Assembly (NCBI RefSeq): GCF_026151205.1 | Contig: NC_087073.1 | Span: forward strand, 17,689,837-17,753,836 | Reading direction: 5' to 3' | DNA length: 64,000 bases | DNA from: Bolinopsis microptera | Lineage: Eukaryota; Ctenophora; Tentaculata; Lobata; Bolinopsidae | In this document: positions 33,000 to 44,739 of the stretch, in pieces | Layout: every line of letters begins with the position of its first letter | Numbering within the stretch: position 1 is the stretch's first letter | Position numbers and translations under genes: made by a program | Notes under the pieces: generated by a model | What the model was told of the DNA's origin: nothing | Seen by the model: the letters and a program-made list of their open reading frames with translations, nothing else | Database searches by the model: none

Positions 33000-35900
33000 T
33001 GGTTTCATACTATTATATCACAGAATTATCCTGCTGTTCAAATATTGACAGAAAGGAAAGGTGTTTAGGAGTCGAATTGCTACAACTTCAGAATTCAGAT
33101 TGCATAACAATTGTATATCTTCAGATTGGAGGACGGTCTAGGGAAGAATATAGGAATTAAGCTTACTTCACAGCTATACTCTACAAATGTACCTTCAGCG
33201 AAATAAGACGTCAACACTCAACATCCATCTTGTTTATTTCAATGATTGCGGAAATTACTTTTGTATTCTTTGTAATTTAGTTCTCTGACGTTGTATTCTC
33301 TTAATACATTACGTTTGCTAGAATTCTTGTGTGTAATCTTTAGAACTCTAGATGTCAAACAGAGATTTACAGCCAAGTGTCAACCAGTTTCAACTTTTAT
33401 CAAACTGATCCATCGATTTCAGCTATGATATTTTTAGTTTTGATCTAACAAATGGTTTTTATTACATTGTTGCGTTGATTACATTAAAATACAGTTTGAT
33501 GTTTAAAACGGGGCATATGAAAGTTTTTTATCTTGTAAAACCTCGCCTAATCGACGTAGTTACAGTCAGATCGAAAATTAGAAATAGTTTATTTTTAAAA
33601 GCAGTTGAAAGTGCTAATTTCAGAACCTGGTGGGTATTAGTCTAAAGATTCGTTGGTATTTATTACACTGCAACCATGACAAAAGATCCAAACTGGGTGT
33701 TAGGGAAATGCAGCAGACTAAATTCTATTTTACAATTACATCTTCCCCGTCACTGATCACTGTCACATTTAAAGCTGCAAATGGTGTATTTGTTATGCCA
33801 ACTAAAACCAGAGCAGAACACTAAAACAGAGAACTTTTTAAATTTCAAATTTAGCTCCGTAAAACTCAGTGTATGAAATGTAACAGCCACTGTAATGTTC
33901 TCACAGGATCGTTGACATATTACGTCATCACGACTCACGTCCTGAACAACGTTTAATCTAACCCCCCCCCCCCCCCCCCCCCTCTCGGTGATTCCGTATT
34001 ATGTGAACGACCCCTAATATGCTTACATCGAGGTAGCGCTTACTGATTTATAGCATCATTTATCATAGCAGCTTGTTTTTAAATCACTGTTTCTTATGAG
34101 AAGTAAGTTTTTTTACCATTCGTATCACACATAATAATAAATGACGTAGCATAACTCGTCTGGAGAAATCCTGGTTCTTTTTGTAGTAATTGCGCGGAAC
34201 GCGCTTGCGCCGAATCAAAAATATGTGTGAAAGTTTTTCTTGCGCGCATTTACTGTGACATAATGTGTCACGTGATAATCTGAAACTTTGAATGGTCATA
34301 ACACCAAGAGATAAGCAACAGAGGTAAATCTGGCTACGTAATATTGTCAAGTAAATGCCAAGAAGTTGTGTGAATATTTTGAAATCAAATTCGAGCGTTT
34401 ATTTTGTGATTTAGCGAGGTGCGCGGGAAAAAGCAAATAACCGTCAGCACATTGCCATACAGCCTCCATAGTGGCATCTGAGATCGGCTATCGATGCGGC
34501 ACTAATTACTAGTCCATAAAACAATCATCCCAGGAGCCTAGGGGCTCCATCAGACAAGTGCCTTATTTGCCCGTAAGAGCCTCTACTACAACCTATAGTG
34601 TATGTACTAAGAGCATCAACTTGCGGGTGAACATTTTATGTCTCAAAACCCAACATATTATACATCATTGGAAAGGTCTCATTGAGTAGAGTCGTTTGGT
34701 ACCAAGTTTTGGGCAAATGGCTGTTCCTAACGAAAGTTATAGCCCGTCAAAGTTCCAAAAATGACCATTTAAAAAATGGGGCGGGGCATCGTGTTCTTAA
34801 ATTTTTTTACGAAATTTTTTTACAGAATATTGTTAATCACATTTTTTTACACAAGATTTGCTGTATGCCGTAATTTTATTTTCCGATATTTGAATCAAAA
34901 ATAATTTTTATTTGGATTTCAAAGTACGCGCTACGCCGCGCAGTTAGAAATCGTTGTATCACGCGGTGACCCCCACTGTCGCTTCACTATAGTGGGTGTC
35001 ATCCGAATTGCGAGATTCGCGATAAATCTCAGGTGCAACTGTACGAGAAGAACTCGCGTGCGCGAGATGATAGATTCAATACTTAATTGTTACCGCGTGT
35101 ACGGTAGAGTCACATTTAGAAGGTTCTAGACTATTTGACGTTGTATGTTGACTTCTTCGATGATGTGATCACAATTAACAGAAAAGCTTAACCCTCAACT
35201 ATTCACAATTTTTGAACTTGCAACTCTCTCTCTATCTTATTCTTACTTGCTTACTTGGGGACCCCGGGCTTTGGTGTTTAGTGTCTGAACACTTAAGTCC
35301 CGGTATTGAATTTGAGACAGGAAAGCATTTTACAAATTAGAATTAGAATTAGAGTCAAATTTAAACAGCAATATAATAGAAATAGTAAATAAATTAAAAA
35401 TGCTTCGATCTGCTGTGCAGGACATCAAAATTAGTATTTTAATCAGGAAACATATTCCAAATTAAATCAGTAAAGCCATAATTTTAGTCACAATCAACAA
35501 TATTTACAGAATGGACCACATATAATTAAAACTTGTACAATTGGTATCCTGAAGATGATAGATAACACAACTAAAATTCATCTGCATCATGAATTAATGA
35601 AAATATACGGATGCCTCAGCGCTTCAAATGTCAAAGAACTAAATTTTGCAGTAGTTTTAAAGTAAATATTTGGTTCCATATCAGGTATCAACTATTAAAG
35701 GGCATGCTAACAGGAAAATAGACTGATATCAGACTGTTTCCGGTTCAACAGCCAAATCTCTAGATGGGTACTCAGATTACTAGTCGTTTGTGATAAAATA
35801 AAGTGTGGTATGTGGTAGATATTTATCTATATAGCATACTGTACAATCTAGATCTTTAAAACGAAGTAAGAGTTACCACGTTAGTCTTTTATCTCTCAGT

Positions 35901-37820
35901 TAAGTCTAAAATTCTGCTAACTAACAATTAACTAACAACATTTTGCTAAGATTATGTTTGCGTTTCATTGCTCAACAGCTGTTCGAAGGATCAAATTTAA
36001 GATTAACTAACAATTGACCTTTTTTACTGACACGTTCTTACCAAAACAATTTAAATATACCCAACTACCATCTAGCTTACTCATAGAACACAACTCTGTA
36101 TACTTTAAGTGGCCCTAACATTCAACCAAGGCAGAACATAGCTTAAGGACAAAACATCTGAAACTCTTAACTTCAGACATCTTCTCTATAGCCTCTTCTC
36201 TAATAACAGAACAATCGTCAGGTAACATGGCAATTAGAATGTTATGGGAATGTGCAAAGTAAGAATTATTTCCTAAAACAAATTTCCCTGTGAACTTTAC
36301 CCTTACCCGAAACGTGTTTCCTGACCAATGTTACTTCCTCAAACAAGCTAACTATACCATAAACAACTGAGCTGTTATACTTGAAATTCAAATGAAGCGG
36401 TAAGTAAATATTGATAATATAACTAACTAATTTCCTTAGTTTAGGAGCATCTCCTTACACACACAGTCATAGATCCCAACCCAGCTTCTTCACGGTGTTT
36501 CTATCCAGGGGCTTGAATGTATGTCCCTAGAGAAGACATAAATGTCTCGTTGACTTAACGGTTGTCCTGAGAAGATTTCCGATATCGTGGGTAAACGAGT
36601 TGGGGCCAGATTTCTCTCCATCAAATGCAATGAATAAGTGTCTGAATGGCAGCTCTACCCTGCGAAGGCAGCAAATACATCTTTGCAATTCCCGTCCAAT
36701 ATTCTTCTCCAAGAAGGCAGTCATTAAGGTAACGACCAGATGGCTGCGCTACAAGGGTCGTGTGTTCCTCAGTAACCTTATGTCTAATCTTGTGTTGATC
36801 CAAGGCTAACGTACCTGGTTAGATAGACATTTTTACATCATTTACCTTTTTATATCAAGCAACCAAAAAAGTAATGAGTTATCAAAATCTTATACCTAAA
36901 ATCCCATTTAATCGATAGGCTTGGATATTCGACTCGAAATCCCATATTTATTTTAAAAGCGTTTAGTTGCCAAAAAAGAAAGATCTATGAAATCAATAAA
37001 AAAGCATTATACCTTTATCCTTTTTCCCGTCAAAGTAGAGGGACTCCACTGTCAGATTCCAAGGCTATTCTAACGCATTCTCTTTAGATCGCTGCATAAT
37101 TCCTCTCACCCTCTTTACTGTAAACTGCTTGTCACACTCCATAAACTCGTTATATTTACAGGTAAGTCTAGCGCATACTTTGTTATTTACCCTGTGCACA
37201 GCTATCAAGGGTGCCAACCCGTCAAGATTGTCTATATTGTATCTTCTCTTCTTAGCAGAAGGGGTTCTAAAAGGAGTTCGAAGGAGTTCTGTTCGAGGTG
37301 GAGGTTCAGACGAGGGTTGAGGTTATGCTGGATGTTGAGGTGCTGCTGTAGGTTCAAATGGGAATACTTTAATGAAGTTAGATCCAGGAAACAATCATCG
37401 GATTTCTACAGTCTCCTGAAATATGTTATGTCACATTAGATGATACGGAAAGACACTGTAACGGGCAATCTATGATTTGTTCAAGCATACCCAAAAGGAT
37501 TTCTTTCATAATAGTAGCTTATTAAAAACACAACATTAAGATTTATTTTAAAATCAACCTAAAACCACATGGCTCAGCAACAATTTCACCAAGTGCAGAT
37601 CGATCAACATAGCATGTGATGATGTGACAAGTCGCCCCACGAAAAACCTCACCGAACCTCCACGCGGTGTTGGGTGGGTGGCTCGAACGGGAGGTGCATG
37701 GGTGTTTCTAACCTATGCATAGGAAGGGACTAGCCATCTCTACAACAAAGGAAAGGCTCTAATAGCCTCTACTAACCTCAGAACCGCAGCATAACCGCTT
37801 TTCCCACAGGCAAATAACAC
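33000..37820. other. Gene-poor stretch with repeat scraps
   Basis: No gene can be supported. A poly(C) tract of about 20 lies at 33962-33982, possibly the end of a G-tract MITE like those at 11701 and 37927. At 34961-35005 a piece reading TTGTATCACGCGGTGACCCC and on matches, in reverse, repeats near 44690-44735 and 57310-57352. Confidence 0.35.
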
Positions 37821-37829
37821 CTTCCGCAG

Positions 37830-39065
37830 GAAACTAACAGGCTCACAAGCTCCCACATGACGTGTAACCCCGGCCCAGCATTTGGTTTTGGATCGGACAC
37901 TCAAAACAACGATAGAGGAGCGGTCTGGGGGGGGGGGGGGGGGGGTAATGACTACCAATGGAGACTTTTGGGGACTAATGGGGACTAAAAATCGTGGGGA
38001 CTAGAGGTCAACTCGTTGACGTAATTCACCATTTGTCCCCATAAGTCCCCAGAATTTTTGACAGTTATTTATGGTTTTCAAGTTAGTTTAATAACGATAC
38101 GATCGAGATGTTTTGTCCAAGATAAGAGTAGGATAAATCTAAATGGGGACTAATGGAGACTTTTGGGGACTAATGGGGACTAAAAATCATCTAAATGGGG
38201 ACTAATGGAGACTTTTGGGGACTAAAAATCATGGGGACTCGGGGTAAAATCGTTGACGTAATTCCCCACGTCCCCAAAAGTAGTCATTACCCCTCCCCCC
38301 CCCCCCCCCCCCCCCCCCCAGCGGTCTATACGCTCACAGGCTACTACGTCTCGTGTAACCCCAGGATTTAACACGCTCACAGGCTACCACGTCTCGTGTA
38401 ACCCTAGGATTTAACACGCTTACAGGCTACCACGTCTCATGTAACACTAGGACTCTAACACTTAACAGACTCTAACACGCTCACAGGCTTCCACGTCTCG
38501 TGTACCCTAGGATTCGGTTTTGGATCGGACACTCAAAACAACGATAGAGGAGCGGTCTACACGCTCACAGGCTACCATGTCTCGTGTAACCCTAGGATTT
38601 AGCACGCTCACAGGCTACCACGTCTCGTGTAACTCTAGGACTCTAACACTTAACAGACTCTAACACGCTCACAGGCTTCCACGTCTCGTGTACCCTAGGA
38701 TTCGGTTTTGGATCGGACACTCAAAACAACGATAGAGGAGCGGTCTACACGCTCACAGGCTACCATGTCTCGTGTAACCCCAGGATTTAGCACGCTCACA
38801 GGCTACCACGTCTCGTGTAACTCTAGGACTCTAACACTTAACAGAATCTAACACGCTCACAGGCTTCCTGCACGTCTCGTTTACCCTAGGATTTGGTTTT
38901 GGATCGGACACTCAAAACAACGATAAAGGAGCGGTCTACACGCTCACAGGCTACCATGTCTCGTGTAACCCCAGGATTTGACACGCTCACAGGCTTCCAT
39001 GTCTTGTGTAACTCCAGGATTTAGTTTAGATTGGTCACTCAAAAATCGAAAGAGGAGCGGTCTAC
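37830..39065. repeat. Satellite array with ~190-bp higher-order unit
   Basis: The basic ~50-60-bp unit is built around ACGCTCACAGGCTACCACGT followed by CTCGTGTAACCCTAGG. Units are grouped into a higher-order repeat marked by GGTTTTGGATCGGACACTC at about 38515, 38704 and 38895 (spacing ~190 bp), with an earlier copy at 37884. The array is interrupted by a MITE at 37927-38319. Confidence 0.85.
37927..38319. mobile_element. 393-bp G-tract MITE with 8-bp target duplication
   Basis: The element begins with ~19 G followed by TAATGACTAC and ends with GTAGTCATTACCCC and a long C tract. It is flanked by AGCGGTCT on both sides (37919-37926 and 38320-38327). Other units of the surrounding satellite read AGCGGTCTACACGC without interruption, so the pre-insertion site is known. 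Eight-base duplications are typical of hAT-like elements. The inside repeats GGGGACTAATGG many times and has no frame. Confidence 0.85.
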
Positions 39066-39079
39066 AGTGACGTTACAGG

Positions 39080-41137
39080 AGCATTGCATACTCCTACGAG
39101 TTGCACGTAGCAGGCCATGACCTCCCCTGGAAGTCCCTGTCTCTCTGTCGTTAACCCGGCGGGGTTGCACCAAGGGCGGTGGTAACAGAACTTCAAGACT
39201 CTCGGAGTCTGTTGTCGATATCTATGTTTAATATAGGGGGCCCCAATATATCTATGGTATATAATTTGGGAGTCTCTCTCTCCATCAGCAGGAGTTGGAG
39301 AATGGGGACGCGTTGTGAAAGCCACCGTAAGGAGGGCTTACTGTCGACGCCGACCAATCAAAAGATTCACCAGATCATGACTGTAAATCACAAGGCTTCG
39401 ACAAGGCTATAGTAAATAAAAGGTAATGCTTTTGACGATGATAGAAAGTCAAAATTTTGAAACAGTTGCTAGGGGACCCGTTGCGGTTGCTATGGAGTAT
39501 GATGGGCAATGCAAATGGTGAAGTAAAAACTTGAAAGAACACGGTGTTCTTTCAAGTTCTTAGAACAACTTTAAACCTTAGAAGTTAGAACTATACCAAT
39601 AACTTTTTACAGAGTGAAGTTTAGACAAATGGATAAAAAGTTATCCAATAAGAACATCGGCCTCGCTATAATTCATATTTTTGTCGACAAAATAATATGT
39701 AAATGTAATGTACGCGCACAGATTGAGATAGTGCTCACGAAAGTTACACTTTGTACAAATTTACTTCGAATATTACGCGGGAATCCGCCCACGTGTGAGC
39801 CTCGCAACGACCAACCGCACCCTAAGGTATGTGTGTAGAATAAGATAATGTATATAGATTGACATCCTATCGTAGTAATTAAGTAGTGACCTAATTGCGA
39901 TCATCATGTGTACATCTTGTGATAACATAGTTTTTGGTTTTACTAAAAGCGTTGTTAGCTGATCAGATCGCAAATAACTTATCAATAAAATTCACTTACA
40001 TGGTAGATTGCAGAGTGCAGACCAAGAACTAGAACATGGACTGCATGTGCGAAGTCTTTTTTTTCATTATGGTCAGATATCATACCGATGAGTCAAGTGA
40101 GGGGATACTTCGACAATATCTTCCTCTCAGTCTCCATTATAGATACCGAACTTTACCCCTTATTCTCGGCTCATTATTAAGTTATTACCGGGCCAAGAGT
40201 CAACACGTTACCTGAGTATTGAATTAAATAAGCGCATTGTACTGATTGTAATTCAAGTGATAACTTGTGATAACATACAATATAAACCTTCAAATGCAAA
40301 AATTCAACCGTCTGCGACCTTGAAAACGACCTATAGTCAATTTAAATCGACACTTAAAGTCAAATAACTTGCCTGCATATACAGAGAATACTGATGTTGT
40401 CTTGTTACATCTTACACTTGATTAGTCCTTGCTATGGAAAATTATAATTAAAAGCAACATTACTAATTGGGTTTAAAAATACCTAATTCAAAAACTGAAC
40501 AAAAAACACTATAATGAGCGCTATAATCTGAGTAAAATAAACAGTCAACATTACGTGATGTCGGGAAAGGCACTGAAATTAATATATGATAATTGTTAAC
40601 TGTCCTCTATTTTAGGGTTCTTTTATAACAGCTTTGATATTGGGACACTTACGACACTGTTTAATAAAAGGTATAGATAGCTGTAGAAGTGAAGGTTACA
40701 TCAATATGTCTTTAACAAAACTTCATAACTGGAGAAGGGAGCTGGACAGGGAATCTGGACACAGAACCAGTATGTCGATTAAGCACTAGGTCATTGTGAG
40801 AGCTCGGAGCCACAGCTAACTAAAACTCTTGTAAAACTCTAATTTGCTAAAAGCAGCACGCCTATTTATATGCACTGGTCCAAATCCTGTGATGGACTTG
40901 TGTCATATTACATTAGTGGCTAGTTATGGTTAGTTAGAGGTATAGTAGTTGGGGCAAGTTGCGGTTAACTCTGGTAAGAACTAAGAAGTGGTAAGATCTG
41001 GTAATATAAGTTAGGGCAGGTTAAGACTATCCCCCTAAAGCTTTCAGAAATAGCTGCTCACTGCTATTGTTACTTCTGACCATGTGGTGCAATGTGTAAT
41101 GATATTGTGTTAGCCCATATCAAGGTCTAGATTATTC
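39080..41137. other. Gene-less stretch
   Basis: I see no gene, clear transposon end or tandem repeat that can be supported. A local inverted pair (CTTGAAAGAACACGGTGTTC TTTCAAG at about 39530-39556) forms a small palindrome. Confidence 0.3.
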
Positions 41138-41165
41138 TACGAAACGAAACGAAACGAAACGAAAC
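41138..41165 (-). repeat. Pentamer 3' tail (TTTCG)n
   Basis: About five tandem ACGAA units. On the minus strand they follow AGCGGGGTAGTAAATACAGTG, which resembles the 3' end of a non-LTR element, ~350 bp downstream of the intact ORF1-like frame at 41518. Confidence 0.5.
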
Positions 41166-41405
41166 ACTGTATTTACTACCCCGCTCTTATGCGACAAAGA
41201 TATTGCATAAAATATACTTAAATAATTTACACAATACGGTGCCCATGTCTGAGCGGCTCTCCAAAAAAAACTTTCTCTCTTCCTCAGAGCAGAAAGTTTT
41301 TTTTTAAATATATAAACTGGGGTCTCATAAAAATTTAAGAACCAATGTACTTTATTTCACACAAAAACTTTAAAAATATGTCACATATTGATATAAGGTT
41401 TAAAA

Positions 41406-41488
41406 ACTACCAAGACGCGTGCCGAGTTAGACTCGTCAACGGTCTTATATAATTAGAATTTTTACGAGTATCATCCGTTAAGGTACAC
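41406..41488. repeat. ~85-bp 'CTACCAAGACG ... CCGTTAA' module, copy 1
   Basis: It runs from CTACCAAGACGCGTGCCGAG to TACGAGTATCATCCGTTAA. Related copies are at about 56040-56120 (reverse), 57505-57570 and 58348-58432. It lies in the 3' flank of the ORF1-like frame. Confidence 0.6.
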
Positions 41489-41517
41489 AAAAGAAACACT
41501 TCATAATTACATATCGT

Positions 41518-42396
41518 TCACTCTGATATCTTTTCCTCACAACAAATAATACCACTTCTGATATAATATCGTCTCTTCAAGTCCTTCTTTGCCTTCTTTT
41601 TCATCTCCAAAACGAGCAGATGTTGTCTGGCTTGCTCTTCAGGTGACCGATCTGGAGAAATGTAAACTGTTTTGTGGTGCTGACTCCGTCTCAGGTTCTT
41701 CGATTTCAATAATATCTCGTGGACATTATTGGAATTTGTGACCGATATTTTGATAGGTCTGGTCTTGTCGGCTGATCTCCTTCCAATCCTGACAGCTTCA
41801 TACCGTGGTTTCACTTCGATCTGTTCAAACAGTTCGTCTACTTTATCGGATAGTTTTTCATCATCCGTCTCCATTAAACCAAACACAACAACATTTTTAC
41901 TGCGGTCCTCCTTCGATACAGCACTCTGAACTGCCTTTTTCAAGCCCTGTTCTGTCAGTGCAGTTTCCGGCGGGTCCTTTGAAACAGCTTTACTGTATGA
42001 CCTGATTTCAGCTTGTACAGTTTCCTGAACGGCAGATTTGACTGTGGTCTGAACAGATTCCAACTGCTTTGATTTGCCCTCAAGAAGTTCACTCTGCAGT
42101 TTGATAACCGAGTTTTGTGACCGAATAAGAGAGCTCTTCAACTCCTCCACATCTTCCTTCATTTTGACAGCTTCTCTGACAAATATCTTCGTCTCTTTGT
42201 ACACACTGTACAACAACTTTGACATAACTTTCTTAGTTGGTTTGCTTGGTTTTTCAAATTGTTCTGCTGAAAACTCTGACTCATCACAGGTTGAGGCTTC
42301 TTCAAGTCTTGTTATCCAAATATGGAAGTCTTCGTAGGCTTCAGTCAAACATACAGAACGAGCTGACAAACGTTCTAATAATTCCAATTCGTCCAT
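41518..42396 (-). CDS. Intact ORF1-like protein: coiled coil plus RRM-like domain
   Basis: This is a 292-codon single frame with an ATG start. Residues ~75-150 form a coiled coil ('ELLEGKSKQLESVQTTVKSA'). Residues ~165-245 look like an RRM-type fold ('RSKNVVVFGLMETDDEKLSD', 'ISVTNSNNVHEILLKSKNLR'), and the basic end ('KTVYISPDRSPEEQ', 'KDLKRRYYIRSGI') resembles the C-terminal domain of L1-type ORF1 proteins. Such proteins bind RNA and chaperone retroelement RNA. Two decayed relatives occur on the same strand at 27993 and 46760. No RT or endonuclease lies near, so it is either an ORF1-only retroelement or a host gene derived from one. A possible acceptor (CCTTCTATAG) lies ~10 nt before the ATG. 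Confidence 0.75.
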   Translation of the reverse strand: MDELELLERLSARSVCLTEAYEDFHIWITRLEEASTCDESEFSAEQFEKPSKPTKKVMSKLLYSVYKETKIFVREAVKMKEDVEELKSSLIRSQNSVIKLQSELLEGKSKQLESVQTTVKSAVQETVQAEIRSYSKAVSKDPPETALTEQGLKKAVQSAVSKEDRSKNVVVFGLMETDDEKLSDKVDELFEQIEVKPRYEAVRIGRRSADKTRPIKISVTNSNNVHEILLKSKNLRRSQHHKTVYISPDRSPEEQARQHLLVLEMKKKAKKDLKRRYYIRSGIICCEEKISE

Positions 42397-42449
42397 GATT
42401 TACCTTCTATAGAAGGTAAATCTATCAATAGTAAAATGCCAAAGCTAGC

Positions 42450-43560
42450 AACCCAACATAATAACCCCTCACATTCTGTCGGGCCTTTTACTGTGGCAAC
42501 TCGTCCGGGAGTTGTTAAACAATTTAAAAAATAGCTGAAATAGTGAATACTATATTTGGAATAGTCGTGGAGTGTACTGGGTAGATTTAAGCACCAACCA
42601 GAGTGTATGAAACTTAAAACTGGACATAATTTCAGATTACCGGATCGGAAAGGTATGACCTTCTGTGAGTGTTGAACAGGCCACAGGGCAGGAAATAGCC
42701 TCTACAAAAGTCAAGTATTCAACGTCCCACTTTATGTTTAAACTTTAAATCTATAATACAAACTGAGCTCTTTGTTTTAATATCAATGTTCGAGGGCTTA
42801 AATGGTAAAGGTACGATCAAATGTTAATTACACACAAATGGTTTACTGTTATAATTAAGCAAATCGTCGAGTAAACACAGAGTGTAAACAAATATATGAG
42901 ACATATTAGAAACACTTAATAACTGGTTTCCTAGCAGCGATGTGATGTAGGTATAATAAGCCCTCACATTCTGTCGGGCCTATTATTATGGCAATTCGTC
43001 CGGGAGTGGTTAAACAATTTACACGATTTTACACGATTAGAAAATTTATTTGTTATACTGGAATAATAACAATTTTAAAATATAAAATAAATCACTTCCC
43101 TTTGAAGTAGAACATATGATGGGAGAGCTTCAAACATGGCGATGGAGGGAAGCGGTGTCTCACCGCTGGGAGGTAAATTAATACCCGTATTGCGATGGTA
43201 AAATTTTATGATATGAGATCTCAAGTAAAAAATAACACAAAAAATAAAAAGTGAATGTTGTCAGTGTAGTGAAATCGGAGGCAACATTAATAAAGACGTA
43301 TACACTTAAACCGTTAATTTAAAGGGCAGGCAGGAGCCTCCACAAAAGTCACGTATTCAACGTCCCACTTGATGTTTAAATCTATAATACAAACTGAGCT
43401 CTTTGTTTTAATATCAATGTTCGAGGGCTTAAATGGTAAAGGTACGATCAAATATTAATTCCACACAAATGGTTCAAATGGTTTACTGTTATAATTAAGC
43501 AAATCGTCGAGTAAACACAGAGTGTAAAAAAACATATGAGACATATTAGAAACACCTGTG
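42450..43560. repeat. Diverged tandem duplication (~0.5-0.6 kb unit)
   Basis: CCTCACATTCTGTCGGGCC followed by ACTCGTCCGGGAG-type sequence occurs at ~42468 and ~42963. The block starting CAAAAGTCAAGTATTCAACG occurs at ~42705 and ~43340 and runs on for ~200 bp. The second unit carries about 140 extra bases. No coding frame was seen. Confidence 0.7.
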
Positions 43561-44515
43561 ATGTGATCGACAGCTTGTTAGTGTACGGCTAGCACGATCC
43601 TGTCCGCAACTGGTCAATCACGTATCGATTGATCAGATCTCAACGGATCACATCAGCATTAGAACAATGGGAGCAACGTCACGAGATTACCCGTGAGCTT
43701 GTGAAATACGAATGTGAACCGAAGTTACAATATATAATGATCCGAAATTCGGACAGATGTCGCCAAAAACTGCTCCTGTCCGACAGCGAAATCTGTCCGA
43801 AATCCCCAATCCGGCTGTCGGACAGATGTCGCTGCCGGACAGCTGTCGCTGCCGGACAGCTGTCGCCCAATAAAAAATTATGCAGGTTAAACCAGTCACA
43901 ATTGTCGATTATAGATTACTAAAACGTCTGACCTGTTGAACATATTGATATGATAAAACTGATAATAATTCTGGGATCAGGATAGGCATGAGCAGGTTAC
44001 AGTAAAGTTAAATATCTACAGAAACCGAACACTGTGTTTTCAAAGTTCAAAATATTATGTGCCTTTATACTTATACTCAAACAGGTCCGACCGGTATACC
44101 TTTCAATTAAATGATATGAAATGCTTAAACAAGACCAAATTCCCTAAAATATACATTCATTCAACGTGCATTAACTATACTAGTATACAGTGCAGATGGC
44201 TCTAAAAGCGAAAGCTATCCTATAATCCTACCTAAACAGCAGCAATCAAGGATCGAAATAACTAACGGTAGATCGAGTAGATAAACTAGAATAATTCAAG
44301 TTCAAAACCATTACGAATAAAATAGTAATAAAGGTCGATCGAATTTATAATTAATAAAGCTGGATCCAAATTAAAGCCACAAACATGTTCTCCGCAAGCA
44401 TTTCGTATTGGCGACACACAAATATTCAACACAATCACGTATGGCGCGGCGCTTTATTATGGAGGGAACTGACTGAGTTCCCTTTTGGTTTGTTATTGTT
44501 TGCAAAACGGCTATG
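43561..44515. other. Stretch with a short GTCGCTGCCGGACAGCT repeat
   Basis: Around 43755-43866 the motif GGACAGATGTCGC / GGACAGCTGTCGC is repeated about five times. The rest shows nothing that can be supported. Confidence 0.45.
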
Positions 44516-44519
44516 ACCC

Positions 44520-44683
44520 CCTGTAGCGTCTTCGACGCTACAGGGGGAGCCGCGCACTTCGTGCGCGACGGGTCATACAACGTATGACAAAGAAATCGCA
44601 ATAAGGAGATTTTTGTCATACGTTGTATGACCCGTCGCGCACGAAGTGCGCGGCTCCCCCTGTAGCGTCGAAGACGCTACAGG
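44520..44683. repeat. Perfect 71-bp inverted repeat made of nested palindromes
   Basis: Arms 44520-44590 and 44613-44683 are exact reverse complements around a 22-nt loop. Each arm is itself built of palindromes: CTGTAGCGTCTTCGACGCTA CAG, GCGCACTTCGTGCGC and TCATACAACGTATGA. The downstream flank (GTGAAGCGACAGTGGGGGTC) recurs near 57320 and, in reverse, near 34985, so it is a dispersed element, with no coding capacity. Confidence 0.85.
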
Positions 44684-44739
44684 TGAAGACGCTATAGTGA
44701 AGCGACAGTGGGGGTCACCGCGTGATACAAGGAGATTTA

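Noticed and set aside
36527-36803. Two overlapping minus-strand frames (60 and 65 codons), one with 'RRVELPFRHLFIAFDGEKSG', that could be a frameshifted gene fragment
   Set aside because: The pieces look protein-like, but I cannot tie them to a family, and no neighbouring coding sequence supports them.
37861-39065. The spaced repeats, considered as a CRISPR-like array
   Set aside because: The spacers are themselves repeated, there are no cas genes, and the setting is eukaryotic; it is a satellite with higher-order units.
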